34,004 nucleotides of DNA, from the NCBI GenBank assembly GCA_015057205.1, contig SVEW01000002.1, positions 1 to 34,004 on the forward strand. Reading direction: 5' to 3'. Both the position numbers and the translations under genes were made by a program. The notes under the pieces are model-generated. The model saw nothing but the letters and a program-made list of their open reading frames with translations, was not told where the DNA came from and made no database searches. Below, piece after piece: positions 22,709 to 29,891 of the stretch; the first letter of the stretch is position 1, and the number at the start of each line of letters is the position of its first letter. This DNA comes from Lachnospiraceae bacterium (GTDB lineage Bacteria; Bacillota; Clostridia; Lachnospirales; Lachnospiraceae).

Positions 22709-23278
22709 CTATTTCTGCGCATGCTCCTCCTTTACATTTAAGGCCAACCCACATAGTTGCACACCATCCCACTCATATAATTCTGTCAATTCATCCGTTT
22801 CTGCATTGTAATGGTAAAGAATGCATGGATTCCACAAATTCACATTAAGCTCAACAAAAGCAAAATACTGTCCCGCATCAACAATCGCCGTAAAGCCGTA
22901 AATATCGTGTTCCGTTTTTTCCGAAATTTTCCTCATCATGGCTTTTACCTTTGCATCTGCTTTTACTTTCTTCCCCTCCGCATCCAACATCTTCGTCGCC
23001 TTTAATGTAACAACAATCCTTCCATTCACAATATCGGATGAAAAATCACCGGCCACCCCTTGCAAAACCTCTGCTTTATCCGGCACAAACGAAGCCGTCT
23101 CCTTCAGTCTTCCATTATCTGTGACCACAAAATAATGCTCTTTCCCATCCTTCGAATCCAGTATCTTTACTTTTACAACTGGCTTTCCAGCTCTTGCATA
23201 CCACAGCGTCGCGGCGGAACTAACAATTATAATTAGACACAAAAGCAAGAAAATTTTTCTCTTTTTCCCTTTCAGCAT
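22709..23278 (-). CDS. Membrane-anchored hypothetical protein
   Basis: This protein of 189 residues has an N-terminal membrane segment (about residues 8-28) after a basic start MLKGKKRK, and the remaining 160 residues form a mixed strand-rich domain likely outside the membrane (NLWNPCILYHYNAETDELTE near the end). No family is recognised. GAGGAG lies eight bases upstream of the ATG at 23278. It is the third gene after the broken DUF2975 and the intact XRE gene, so it is probably under the same promoter at 23686. The stretch 22560-22708 downstream shows protein-like codons (KYRYLQCGDYDGTSKLYLYN) in a frame without a clear start, perhaps another remnant. Confidence 0.7.
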   Translation of the reverse strand: MLKGKKRKIFLLLCLIIIVSSAATLWYARAGKPVVKVKILDSKDGKEHYFVVTDNGRLKETASFVPDKAEVLQGVAGDFSSDIVNGRIVVTLKATKMLDAEGKKVKADAKVKAMMRKISEKTEHDIYGFTAIVDAGQYFAFVELNVNLWNPCILYHYNAETDELTELYEWDGVQLCGLALNVKEEHAQK

Positions 23279-23310
23279 ACCCATCACTCCTCATTCTTCT
23301 CATTGCCGGG

Positions 23311-23514
23311 CTAATATTCCAACAAATCTCCCGGCTGACACTGCAGCACTTCACACAACTTTATCAGCGTGGACATTTTGATTGCCTTAGCCTTTCCATT
23401 TTTCAAAATTGACATATTGGCGATGGTAATTCCCACCCGGTCCGCCAACTCCGTCACGCTCATTTTCCGCTTCGCAAGCATTACATCAATGCGAAAAACA
23501 ATGTTTCCTTCCAT
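23311..23514 (-). CDS. Small XRE/Cro-type regulator (second copy)
   Basis: This 67-residue protein is closely similar to the regulator at 5139: FRIDVMLAKRKMSVTELADR and then NMSILKNGKAKAIKM. It ends at DLLEY with a TAG, the usual end of this type. AGGAGG before the ATG is strong. It is 11 bp downstream of the broken DUF2975 copy, so its normal partner is lost while the regulator is kept. It should still bind the operator at 23721-23739. Confidence 0.9.
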   Translation of the reverse strand: MEGNIVFRIDVMLAKRKMSVTELADRVGITIANMSILKNGKAKAIKMSTLIKLCEVLQCQPGDLLEY

Positions 23515-23525
23515 ATCGGCACCTC

Positions 23526-23714
23526 CTATATGGTAAGCTCGTTTTCTTCTTTGAGTTCTGCTGCCTTATACACCAGATGAGACAGGGCCGCTGCCGCAAC
23601 GCCAATCGCAATTCCGACAAAATCTACAACCAATGATCCCAAAAGCACGCCCGGATGACTCCTATTCAGTGCCACCTTTTTTTCTACTATAGTCCTACTC
23701 TTATTGTTTGTCAA
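23526..23714 (-). pseudogene. Truncated DUF2975 gene (second copy)
   Basis: From about 23675 down to 23526 the minus strand encodes the last quarter of a DUF2975 protein (SHPGVLLGSLVVDFVGIAIG then LSHLVYKAAELKEENELTI), matching the end of the gene at 5389. The first three membrane segments are missing; the frame starts close to the promoter at 23686 with unrelated codons. The deletion fused the promoter region to the gene's tail. Confidence 0.88.
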
Positions 23715-23739
23715 CTATAATTTATTGTATATCGATAAA
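23686..23739 (-). promoter_or_regulatory. Promoter and upstream palindrome of the second XRE module
   Basis: On the minus strand TTGACA (23709-23714) and TATAGT (23686-23691) are 17 bp apart. The upstream palindrome is TTTATTG-N5-CGATAAA (23721-23739), one base from perfect and in the same position as at 5939-5957. Confidence 0.8.
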
Positions 23740-23864
23740 TAGTTTTCGTATTGCATCAAATAGCGGCGAATAGTTGCTAAATAGTAGCCCGAGAGGCTAT
23801 ATATCGTCATTGCTAGCCCTTTTTCCCCCTTTTACATTGTCAAAAAATTGCTGGACTTTATTTT

Positions 23865-24172
23865 TACGTGCCGTCCGGATAATTCAAACGGTTTTGAACG
23901 TAGTCAAAAAAAGTTGGTTACCTTCAAAAGTCGTTGATTTGTTTGAATGGACCGTAAATCGCTCTGTTCACGGATGGGTGATTACGTGCCATCAAGCCAA
24001 AATCAATTAATACGATGGTAGTCTACTCCTTACAAAACCGAAAATGCTACGTGCAAACAATGCAAAATTCTATGATCTGAAGGTAAAAATAAAATCCGGA
24101 AATTTTTGACTACGTGCAAAAATATAAAAACTAGCCTAGTGCACGTAATAGCCATAAAATTTCCGGATTTGT
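23865..24172. repeat. AT-rich region with five TACGTGC motifs and an inverted repeat
   Basis: No gene is supported between 23740 and 24135. TACGTGC occurs at 23865, 23983, 24048 and 24111, and its reverse (GCACGTA) at 24141. An inverted repeat AAATCCGGAAATTTT/AAAATTTCCGGATTT spans about 24092-24172. TTGACTACGT next to it is also found inverted at about 23900. This may be a small mobile or regulatory element. It overlaps the altered end of the frame at 24136. Confidence 0.6.
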
Positions 24173-24730
24173 GCACAAAAATGGTAAAATAATCGCACCA
24201 TCCGATACACCCTATCAATTATTTTTTCATCTCGCATCTTTATAACTACATTCTCCTTTATGACATGGTCCTCCTCGCCGACTTGATACATCAGGAAGAA
24301 ACGTGATGTCACATAATCCCCTTGCCGTCTTGCGTCAAATACGTTGACACTTCTCAGCTTTACAGGACCTTCCAATAAAATTTCATTTTTGGAAACAGTG
24401 GACGTAATCATTTTCTCCGTTTCCTGCTGATACTCCTGCAACACCTTCCCTATCCCTCCCTCGCGCTGATACCGGGCGATACTTTCCGCCTTAACCGGAA
24501 CCGTTTTTTCCATAGCAAACATCGTATGCTGCTGCCCGCTCTGCATTCAGCTGTTTTAGCACCATCCATTCCATGTAGGTCGCGGTCCCCTCGATTTCTT
24601 CTACACATCGCTCATATTGCGTCTCATAAGAAAAAATTTCGAAGGCTCCGTCCTCCTTTAATTTTGCAAAAAACAACTCCGTCATCTTCAAGGCATACCC
24701 CTTTTTCCCTCCACTTTCTTCTATCTTCAT
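24136..24730 (-). pseudogene. Frameshifted unrecognised gene
   Basis: Two overlapping minus-strand frames together look like one gene: from 24730, MKIEESGGKKGYALKMTELF and on to EWMVLKQLNAERA; then, one base out of frame near 24530-24545, VPVKAESIARYQREGGIGKV and on to MRDEKIIDRVYRMV. The remaining codons to the stop at 24136 come from the inverted-repeat region and look random, so the 3' end is also replaced. The protein would be about 175 residues, soluble and helical at first. Family unknown; a real frameshift and a base error in the assembly both fit. Confidence 0.6.
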
Positions 24731-24785
24731 GCCTTATAGGCAATCGCCCATGCATCACATGAGCAATCGCCTACGTAGCATTCCA

Positions 24786-25877
24786 TTATTCTTTCGTTTT
24801 CTCTACCCATTCTGTCCAGCGGGAATCCGCCTGCATTTCTGCCAAAACGTTTTCTCTCTTTGGAACATCCCACCAGGGCCAAAGCTCCGGCAGTTCCGCA
24901 CAAAACGCTTTTTCTTCCAACTGATCCAACTGCTTCGCATAGGCAAGCGCTGTATCCAGTGCCAGGAAAGCCTCCTCTTTTTTCTCGGCACGCCACAGAT
25001 AATAGGAACGGAGCATCTGGATGCAGGCCAATAGACCAAAATCTTTTCCGTAATGATGATCCGGTAAAATCTGTGCAAACAAGCCTTCCGCATTTTGGAG
25101 ACGTTCTGCCGCCATAATCGGCGGAATCGTTGTATCATCCAAAACGATATGGACCATCAAATCTGCGCTTTGCTGCACCGTTGCCCAAAGCGCCTCTCGC
25201 ATTGCATCAATGGCCTCTTTTCCATCATATGCCTGGATGCGAAGAAATGGCCTGGATGCTGTCAACTCCGGTGCCGACTCTGCTAAACGCAAGGCTTTCT
25301 CATGCTCTCCGGTATTTTTATAAAGCTGTGACAGTTCCTCTATCGTCTTTTGGCGTAGCTCCCCACTTGGAAGTGATAATAGAAGCTTCTCATAAATCTT
25401 GATTGCTTCCTGCCATTCAGGGTAGGTTTTGTGTTTTGCGGTGTCATACACGCTGTATCCGTCGTCTCCAACGATATGAAATTCCCCATGTCGTACATAG
25501 CCGGCGTTAAAAAGAACCGAAGCAAGGTCAAGGGTCAGCTTCTCATTGCCCGGAAATTCAATCAGGGCTTCCCTCGCAAGGGAAATGCATTCCTCCATGC
25601 AGACATCATTTCCGTTGTTCTGATGGTTCATTTCATGAATCTTTTTTGCAAGGGCATTCACCTTTTTCTCCCGCTCGTTGTCATATCCAAACAGTTCATC
25701 AATGGAAACGCCAAAATAATTTGCAATGGACGGGATCATTCCCATGTCCGGATAGCAGATTTCCTTTTCCCATCGGGACACTGCCTGTGCCGTTACGCCA
25801 AGCTCGGATGCCAACACATCCTGTGTTCTTCCGTCTCTCAGACGAAGTTCTTTAATTCTTTCTCCTAATTTGATCAT
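24786..25877 (-). CDS. XRE family regulator with a C-terminal helical repeat domain
   Basis: This 363-residue protein has an N-terminal HTH_3 domain (residues 5-65: LGERIKELRLRDGRTQDVLA, then GVTAQAVSRWEKEICYPDM). The rest is helical and TPR-like (EWQEAIKIYEKLLLSLPSG; YKNTGEHEKALRLAESAPEL), as in regulators that sense peptides or bind partners. It may regulate neighbouring genes or itself. The start is preceded by AAGGAG. It has its own promoter and stands alone. Confidence 0.88.
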   Translation of the reverse strand: MIKLGERIKELRLRDGRTQDVLASELGVTAQAVSRWEKEICYPDMGMIPSIANYFGVSIDELFGYDNEREKKVNALAKKIHEMNHQNNGNDVCMEECISLAREALIEFPGNEKLTLDLASVLFNAGYVRHGEFHIVGDDGYSVYDTAKHKTYPEWQEAIKIYEKLLLSLPSGELRQKTIEELSQLYKNTGEHEKALRLAESAPELTASRPFLRIQAYDGKEAIDAMREALWATVQQSADLMVHIVLDDTTIPPIMAAERLQNAEGLFAQILPDHHYGKDFGLLACIQMLRSYYLWRAEKKEEAFLALDTALAYAKQLDQLEEKAFCAELPELWPWWDVPKRENVLAEMQADSRWTEWVEKTKE

Positions 25878-25918
25878 TGCTTTGCTCCTTCTTTTTCGTT
25901 TTCCACCGGTGTAACTTC

Positions 25919-25947
25919 ATTATACGGTGTGCAGTGGAGCGTTTCAA
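25919..25947 (-). promoter_or_regulatory. Promoter of the XRE/TPR regulator
   Basis: On the minus strand TTGAAA (25942-25947) and TATAAT (25919-25924) are 17 bp apart. A short palindrome ACACCGGTG follows the -10 and may be an operator. Confidence 0.75.
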
Positions 25948-25991
25948 TTATCAATCTGTTGTTTTCTTTTCAACCTTCTGTTTAGTTCCTT

Positions 25992-26384
25992 TTAAATCCA
26001 CCACTCCGGCGTCAACTCACCTAAAGTCACGATTTTTTCCTTCTCATAATCAAGCATAATCTCCACATTCTGATATCTGCCCGGCATGAGCTGTGTCATA
26101 AATTCTCTGCAGGCGCCGCAGGGAGCCGCGGTGGTTCCGTCCGGCATGAGAGCCAACACCCGGCGAATCTCATGTTCCCCTTCGGTAATCATGTGAAACA
26201 TGGCATTGCGCTCCGCACAAATCCCAAGGGTGCAGGCGGTATCCACACATACACCGGTGTAAATTCTGCCGCTTGCAGCTTCAATCGCCGCCGCTACGCC
26301 ACCAGCCTCGATTCGTTCCGAAATCTCCCGCGGATTTTGCACCGCTTTTGCCGCATTATATAACTCTGTCCAAATCTTTTCCAT
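25992..26384 (-). CDS. Cytidine deaminase family protein
   Basis: This 130-residue protein has the zinc-binding deaminase motifs CAE (C56, catalytic E58) and PCGAC (C89, C92). The size fits tetrameric cytidine deaminases, and the EKIVTLGELTPEWW tail resembles the blasticidin-S deaminase side of the family. It should deaminate cytidine or a related base or nucleoside analogue, in salvage or resistance. It lies 14 bp downstream of the isochorismatase-like gene, likely in one transcript. Confidence 0.9.
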   Translation of the reverse strand: MEKIWTELYNAAKAVQNPREISERIEAGGVAAAIEAASGRIYTGVCVDTACTLGICAERNAMFHMITEGEHEIRRVLALMPDGTTAAPCGACREFMTQLMPGRYQNVEIMLDYEKEKIVTLGELTPEWWI

Positions 26385-26398
26385 ACTGTTTTCCTCTC

Positions 26399-26932
26399 TT
26401 ATCGCTTTGCTGCCTCAATCATCGCCAACGCATCCTCCAACGATACGCAGTCCGCATATGTTCCGGGCCAAATCATTTCATTATAATATTTGTACGTGGT
26501 TTCTGCGTCCATGTAATCGTTGTCAAATGTGGAATTCGCACTCTCCGGAAGCACAATAAAAAAGTCCCGCTCATCGGCAGCCCGCACTGTTGCATCCACG
26601 CAGAAATTGGTCATCAGACCAATAATCATCAAATGCTTATCCCCTAAGGATTCCAAATAATCCGCAAATTCCGGATTGCTGAAACAACTGCCCTCTTTTT
26701 TGACAAAACGTTTCTCGTCGCCCTTCGGCGCAATGTACTCTGCAATCGCAAAGTCCTCGTCCCCGATGGAAAAGCCGGAGCCCGGACCGTCATCGTGCTG
26801 CACATAAATTACTTCCAGCTTATTCTTGCGTGCTGCTTCCAAAATCGTTAAGGTATTTTTCTGAAAGCGCTCAAATTCATACAACCGCTCATCTGTAATT
26901 CCTTTTTGAATGTCCATTACCAATAAAATCAT
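26399..26932 (-). CDS. Isochorismatase-like cysteine hydrolase
   Basis: This 177-residue protein carries the family triad: D7 in MDIQKG, a lysine in KRFVKKEGSCFSNP (around residue 78), and C111 in GLMTNFCVDATVRAA. Members hydrolyse amides or vinyl ethers such as nicotinamide, carbamates or isochorismate. The substrate here is unknown. The following tyrosine-rich loop (YMDAETTYKYYNEM) is typical of the stand-alone group. It is upstream of the deaminase gene. Confidence 0.92.
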   Translation of the reverse strand: MILLVMDIQKGITDERLYEFERFQKNTLTILEAARKNKLEVIYVQHDDGPGSGFSIGDEDFAIAEYIAPKGDEKRFVKKEGSCFSNPEFADYLESLGDKHLMIIGLMTNFCVDATVRAADERDFFIVLPESANSTFDNDYMDAETTYKYYNEMIWPGTYADCVSLEDALAMIEAAKR

Positions 26933-26998
26933 GATAAATCCTCTCCTCCTATTCTTCGAACCATGTAAAGCTTGATACCACTCCTGCTTCCAACCATA

Positions 26999-27262
26999 CT
27001 ATCTTCTTCCCCGTTTTCGCAAAGCAACTTCAGTGCCGCCTTCGGATCGTCCTGCAAAACCGCATAGCCCGTCGCCCTGCACCACCCTATTCAGTAGGTT
27101 TCCGGCAATTCCCTGATTGCGGTGAGCTTCTTCAGTGTAAACCGCGCGAACATTTGCCCAAAAGCCTACCGCTTTCTTTGAAAAAATGGCTTTTATTCCG
27201 ATGCCGATGATTACCAAACCAACTACTGCCCATATGATAAAACCAAGTTCTGCTCCGCTCAT
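26999..27262 (-). pseudogene. Chimera of a DUF6199-like membrane start and a GNAT fragment
   Basis: Residues 1-38 (MSGAELGFIIWAVVGLVIIG and on to SKKAVGFWANV) resemble the single membrane segment and SKK-x-VGFWANV of DUF6199 proteins. At residue 39 the sequence changes to RAVYTEEAHRNQGIAGNLLN, a GNAT motif A, and after about 23 residues the GNAT-like reading moves to another frame. So two unrelated genes were joined in frame and the second is frameshifted. GGAGG five bases upstream of the ATG remains, and a product could be made. It is directly downstream of the broken GNAT at 27265. Confidence 0.65.
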
Positions 27263-27264
27263 AG

Positions 27265-27450
27265 CTACCTCCACATCCAGCTAATCGTATTCTCGGACTG
27301 TGTCAATCCGAGCTTTTTCTGCAATGCCATAGCGTAGCCTTTTCGGCGGAACTTCGGCATCACGTGCAAAAGTCCAATGCTGCCCTCTAAATGCTCTCTT
27401 TCAAAAAGTGTCGTTATATAGTCGATTGCAGCATTGGTTATTTCTTTCAT
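27265..27450 (-). pseudogene. GNAT remnant fused to a foreign start
   Basis: After MKEITNAAIDYITTLFE, which resembles the start of HD-domain proteins (AIDYITTLFE), the frame joins EREHLEGSIGLLHVMPKFRR and then the same KGYAMALQKKLGL deletion junction as the fragment at 19367. The DNA is almost identical to 19373-19500 over about 130 bp. It therefore derives from that locus or its ancestor by a recent copy event. Not expected to be active. Confidence 0.75.
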
Positions 27451-27465
27451 ACATCCTCCTTACGT

Positions 27466-27999
27466 TCACGCCGTTATGTCTATCCAATACCTCTGAATCG
27501 TGCCGCATTCTCCTAGTCCGATATCATCCTTTATTTCGTTTTCCAGCACACCACCGTTTTTCACAATCGTTCGGCGAGATGCCTCGTTGTCCCGCTCACA
27601 GCAGACAAGAACTCTGTCGTCACCGTACTCCTTGCAAATTGGTAAAAGCAATTTCAGCATTTCACCGGCATAGCCCTTTTTCCTCTCCGACGGCAAAATA
27701 CTGTACCCGATGTTGCCACCGTATTGCAGCAGAAACGGAGATAAGGGATGTCGGTAATCGATAATGCCAACAACCTTATCATCTTCTGTTCGCACACATA
27801 AAAATACCTCCGAAGGCACGTACCCTTCTCCAAATTTTTTCTTCAGACGGTTTTCAAAATCAATCCATTCCTCAAAAGAATCCACGTCTTCCAAACTTGC
27901 GCAACCATCCAGCCGATCGCCATTTGCAAGCATTTCCTCTTTGTATTTCATGACCTGTTTTGCATAATCCTGCGTTGGTCGAATCAGCTTAACACTCAT
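27466..27999 (-). CDS. GNAT family N-acetyltransferase (COG3981-like)
   Basis: This protein of 177 residues begins MSVKLIRPTQDYAKQVMKYK and is complete: NIGYSILPSERKKGYAGEML is motif A and VLVCCERDNEASRRTIVKNGG is the second half, as in the gene at 14679. Substrate unknown. GTGAGGTAGAGAG lies just before the ATG at 27999. The frame is open for 81 more codons, but there the true coding sequence is in another frame (the GNAT remnant at 28013), so the shorter start is right. An N-terminal copy lies at 21007-21111. Confidence 0.88.
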   Translation of the reverse strand: MSVKLIRPTQDYAKQVMKYKEEMLANGDRLDGCASLEDVDSFEEWIDFENRLKKKFGEGYVPSEVFLCVRTEDDKVVGIIDYRHPLSPFLLQYGGNIGYSILPSERKKGYAGEMLKLLLPICKEYGDDRVLVCCERDNEASRRTIVKNGGVLENEIKDDIGLGECGTIQRYWIDITA

Positions 28000-28012
28000 T
28001 CTCTCTACCTCA

Positions 28013-28215
28013 CTAAAATCTCTTCTCCATTTCCTGCAAAACCAAGGACGCCGCCTCGTAACCAAAGCCTTTCCCCTGGTATCTACAGTCAATGAAAAAC
28101 TCGCCAAATTCATACGCTTTCTAATTTTCAATATCGTGATAGGTCGCCATGCCAACCGGCTCTTCCTCGTCATAAACAATAAATGCCTTGCTTGCATCAA
28201 AAATCCGAAACATAG
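28013..28215 (-). pseudogene. Remnant of a BltD-like GNAT with a nonsense mutation
   Basis: The minus strand reads FIVYDEEEPVGMATYHDIEN, then a TAG where the intact relative at 853 has tryptophan, then KAYEFGEFFIDCRYQGKGFG and on to VLQEMEK before a stop. The N-terminal 50 residues and the last 40 are missing. Protein similarity to the gene at 853-1290 is high and direct. Confidence 0.88.
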
Positions 28216-28235
28216 GTTATCCCTTTCCATCTTTT

Positions 28236-29030
28236 CTACCACGAATTACGAACCACGTTCCCCTTCAAGTAAAGGTTTCCTCTCACATCCTCTTTCACAG
28301 CAAGAAGTTGTTCTTTTTTTACCAGATAGGAAACATTCTGCCGGGAACATTCCAAAACTTCACAGCAATCCGACGTATCGAGTAAATTCCCCTTGGCAAA
28401 ACACAGAAAATCGTCAAGTCGAAGCGGAATCGTCTGTCCTCGCTCATAAAGCAGCTTTGCCGGGATGTCAATGGTATCATAAAACGTAATATAATATCCG
28501 CCGGTTCCTACCTCACAGGAATGATATAGACTGTCGTTTTTCAAAATCTTTGCGACACCTTCCACATCCTCCATCTGATGTAAATCCACTTTTTTCACCG
28601 TATCGTCCTCAAAAAAGCAAAGAATCTGCTCCCCCCCACAAGGTACACAATCGATTACATTCTTTCTCCTTTGAAGAACATAATCCGGCAAGTTTTCCAA
28701 CGGCTTGATATAGAAACTGTCCTGAGAACACTTCCCCTTCGACACCTTCAAAAATTCCATTTCATCATACGTTTCCATTTTATGATTTTTAAGAATTTCG
28801 CTGATATTCTGCCGCCCGCTTGGAATAACGCGTTCTTTTACCCATCGGAAGCTTAAGTCTCTTGACACCGTATAAATCCCTTTTTTCACAAGATTAGTAA
28901 ATAAAAGCGGCGCCGTCCACTCATCCAAATCCTCCTGCAATTCAATAATGAATTCTTTGCGTTTCTCGTAATACAGCAACACAGCAACCGCCATGCCTGT
29001 CTCATCATTGATAATCTCATACAGTTTCAT
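28236..29030 (-). CDS. DUF2442-like protein with a C-terminal HTH, partner of the HipA-like kinase
   Basis: This protein of 264 residues starts MKLYEIINDETGMAVAVLLY. Residues about 130-205 (FFEDDTVKKVDLHQMEDVEG and the GGYYITFYDTIDIPAKLLYE stretch) resemble DUF2442. The last 50 residues form a helix-turn-helix (DTSDCCEVLECSRQNVSYLV) like those of excisionase-type DNA-binding proteins. Its start overlaps the end of the kinase gene by 14 bp, so the pair is translated together. By position and HTH it is a good candidate for the operon's regulator or antitoxin and for binding the palindromes at 29835-29891. That role is inferred. Confidence 0.6.
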   Translation of the reverse strand: MKLYEIINDETGMAVAVLLYYEKRKEFIIELQEDLDEWTAPLLFTNLVKKGIYTVSRDLSFRWVKERVIPSGRQNISEILKNHKMETYDEMEFLKVSKGKCSQDSFYIKPLENLPDYVLQRRKNVIDCVPCGGEQILCFFEDDTVKKVDLHQMEDVEGVAKILKNDSLYHSCEVGTGGYYITFYDTIDIPAKLLYERGQTIPLRLDDFLCFAKGNLLDTSDCCEVLECSRQNVSYLVKKEQLLAVKEDVRGNLYLKGNVVRNSW

Positions 29031-29820
29031 ATAGCTTATACCTCTCACAAATCATCTGCCAGATTTTCTCCATCAGCAGATCCGGAATCACACCGTCCAA
29101 CCCTTCAAACAGAAATGCACGATCCTTTTCTTCCAACTTTCCAGAAAAAACATTTGCCCTGTCTGCAATCAGATTCAAATTCTCATAACAGGATGTACTT
29201 CCGATAAAATTGTTACACTTTCGGTCTTCCTTGATATCAAACTTCCGGATTTCCTCCTTAGAAAGACACGAATATAGAAGTGACAGACCATGGTCAAAAA
29301 GCGGCGCGATCCGCAAAGTATGGGCTCTACTATTACGCAACACTTCGATATTCGCACCGTGGCGGTCACGATTCAAAATGATAAAGTCCACCGCCAGCAT
29401 GGTATCAATGTAGTTCTGCCATCCCATGCGCTTGCAAAAATCATAATGCGACTCACCCTTTTCGGCATTCACCAGATAATAATCGTCCAACGCTATTTTC
29501 TGCTCGCCGCGTTGTTTGAAATCCTCAGAGCCACACAGGTAAGTCCGGTATTCCCGCCCTTCGATTTCCACATCCGCATGGATTAAGTCATATCGCAAAT
29601 GCTCCACACCCAGGCACGTAAGCAGTCGATCCACAATAAGCTCGTTTACACATTCATGGCCGATGATTCCTTTGACAGAATCATACAACGATAATTTGTA
29701 ATACTGTTTCCTACCGTCCAGCCGTCCCTCTGATTTTAAAAATGTTCCAGCCGTCCCACTTGAACTACGAATATGAGACCAATTCAAGTAAGTCAGATCT
29801 TGTTTTTCTTTAATAAGCAA
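29017..29820 (-). CDS. HipA-like serine/threonine kinase
   Basis: This protein of 267 residues has the features of a minimal HipA/CtkA-type kinase: SSSGTAGTF (glycine-rich loop, about 19-27), YYKLS (ATP-contacting K42), HECVNELIVDRLLTCLG (helix with the conserved E), LNRDRHGAN (catalytic D152, metal-binding N157) and PLFDHGLS (metal-binding D176). The HipA_N1 domain of classic HipA is absent. HipA kinases phosphorylate tRNA synthetases or other translation factors and stop growth; the target here is unknown. The start is probably TTG at 29820, because GGGAGGG is seven bases upstream; an ATG five codons earlier lies within the operator and has no ribosome-binding site. The partner gene follows with overlap, the reverse of classic hipB-hipA order. 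Confidence 0.8.
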   Translation of the reverse strand: MLIKEKQDLTYLNWSHIRSSSGTAGTFLKSEGRLDGRKQYYKLSLYDSVKGIIGHECVNELIVDRLLTCLGVEHLRYDLIHADVEIEGREYRTYLCGSEDFKQRGEQKIALDDYYLVNAEKGESHYDFCKRMGWQNYIDTMLAVDFIILNRDRHGANIEVLRNSRAHTLRIAPLFDHGLSLLYSCLSKEEIRKFDIKEDRKCNNFIGSTSCYENLNLIADRANVFSGKLEEKDRAFLFEGLDGVIPDLLMEKIWQMICERYKLYETV

Positions 29821-29834
29821 ATGATTCCCTCCCA

Positions 29835-29891
29835 TTTGACGTGCGTCAAAAATTTTTATTCATTATACCATTTTATTTGACGCGCGTCAAA
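29835..29891 (-). promoter_or_regulatory. Kinase operon promoter between two palindromic operators
   Basis: On the minus strand TTGACG (29885-29890) and TATAAT (29862-29867) are 17 bp apart. The -35 lies inside a perfect 16-bp palindrome TTTGACGCGCGTCAAA (29876-29891). A second copy TTTGACGTGCGTCAAA (29835-29850), one base off, covers the region just before the ribosome-binding site. Centres are 41 bp apart, close to four helical turns, so proteins bound at both could cooperate and block transcription. Confidence 0.9.

Noticed and set aside
27999..28242. N-terminal extension of the GNAT gene at 27466
   Set aside because: The true coding signal here is in another frame (the BltD-like remnant), and a ribosome-binding site stands before the ATG at 27999.
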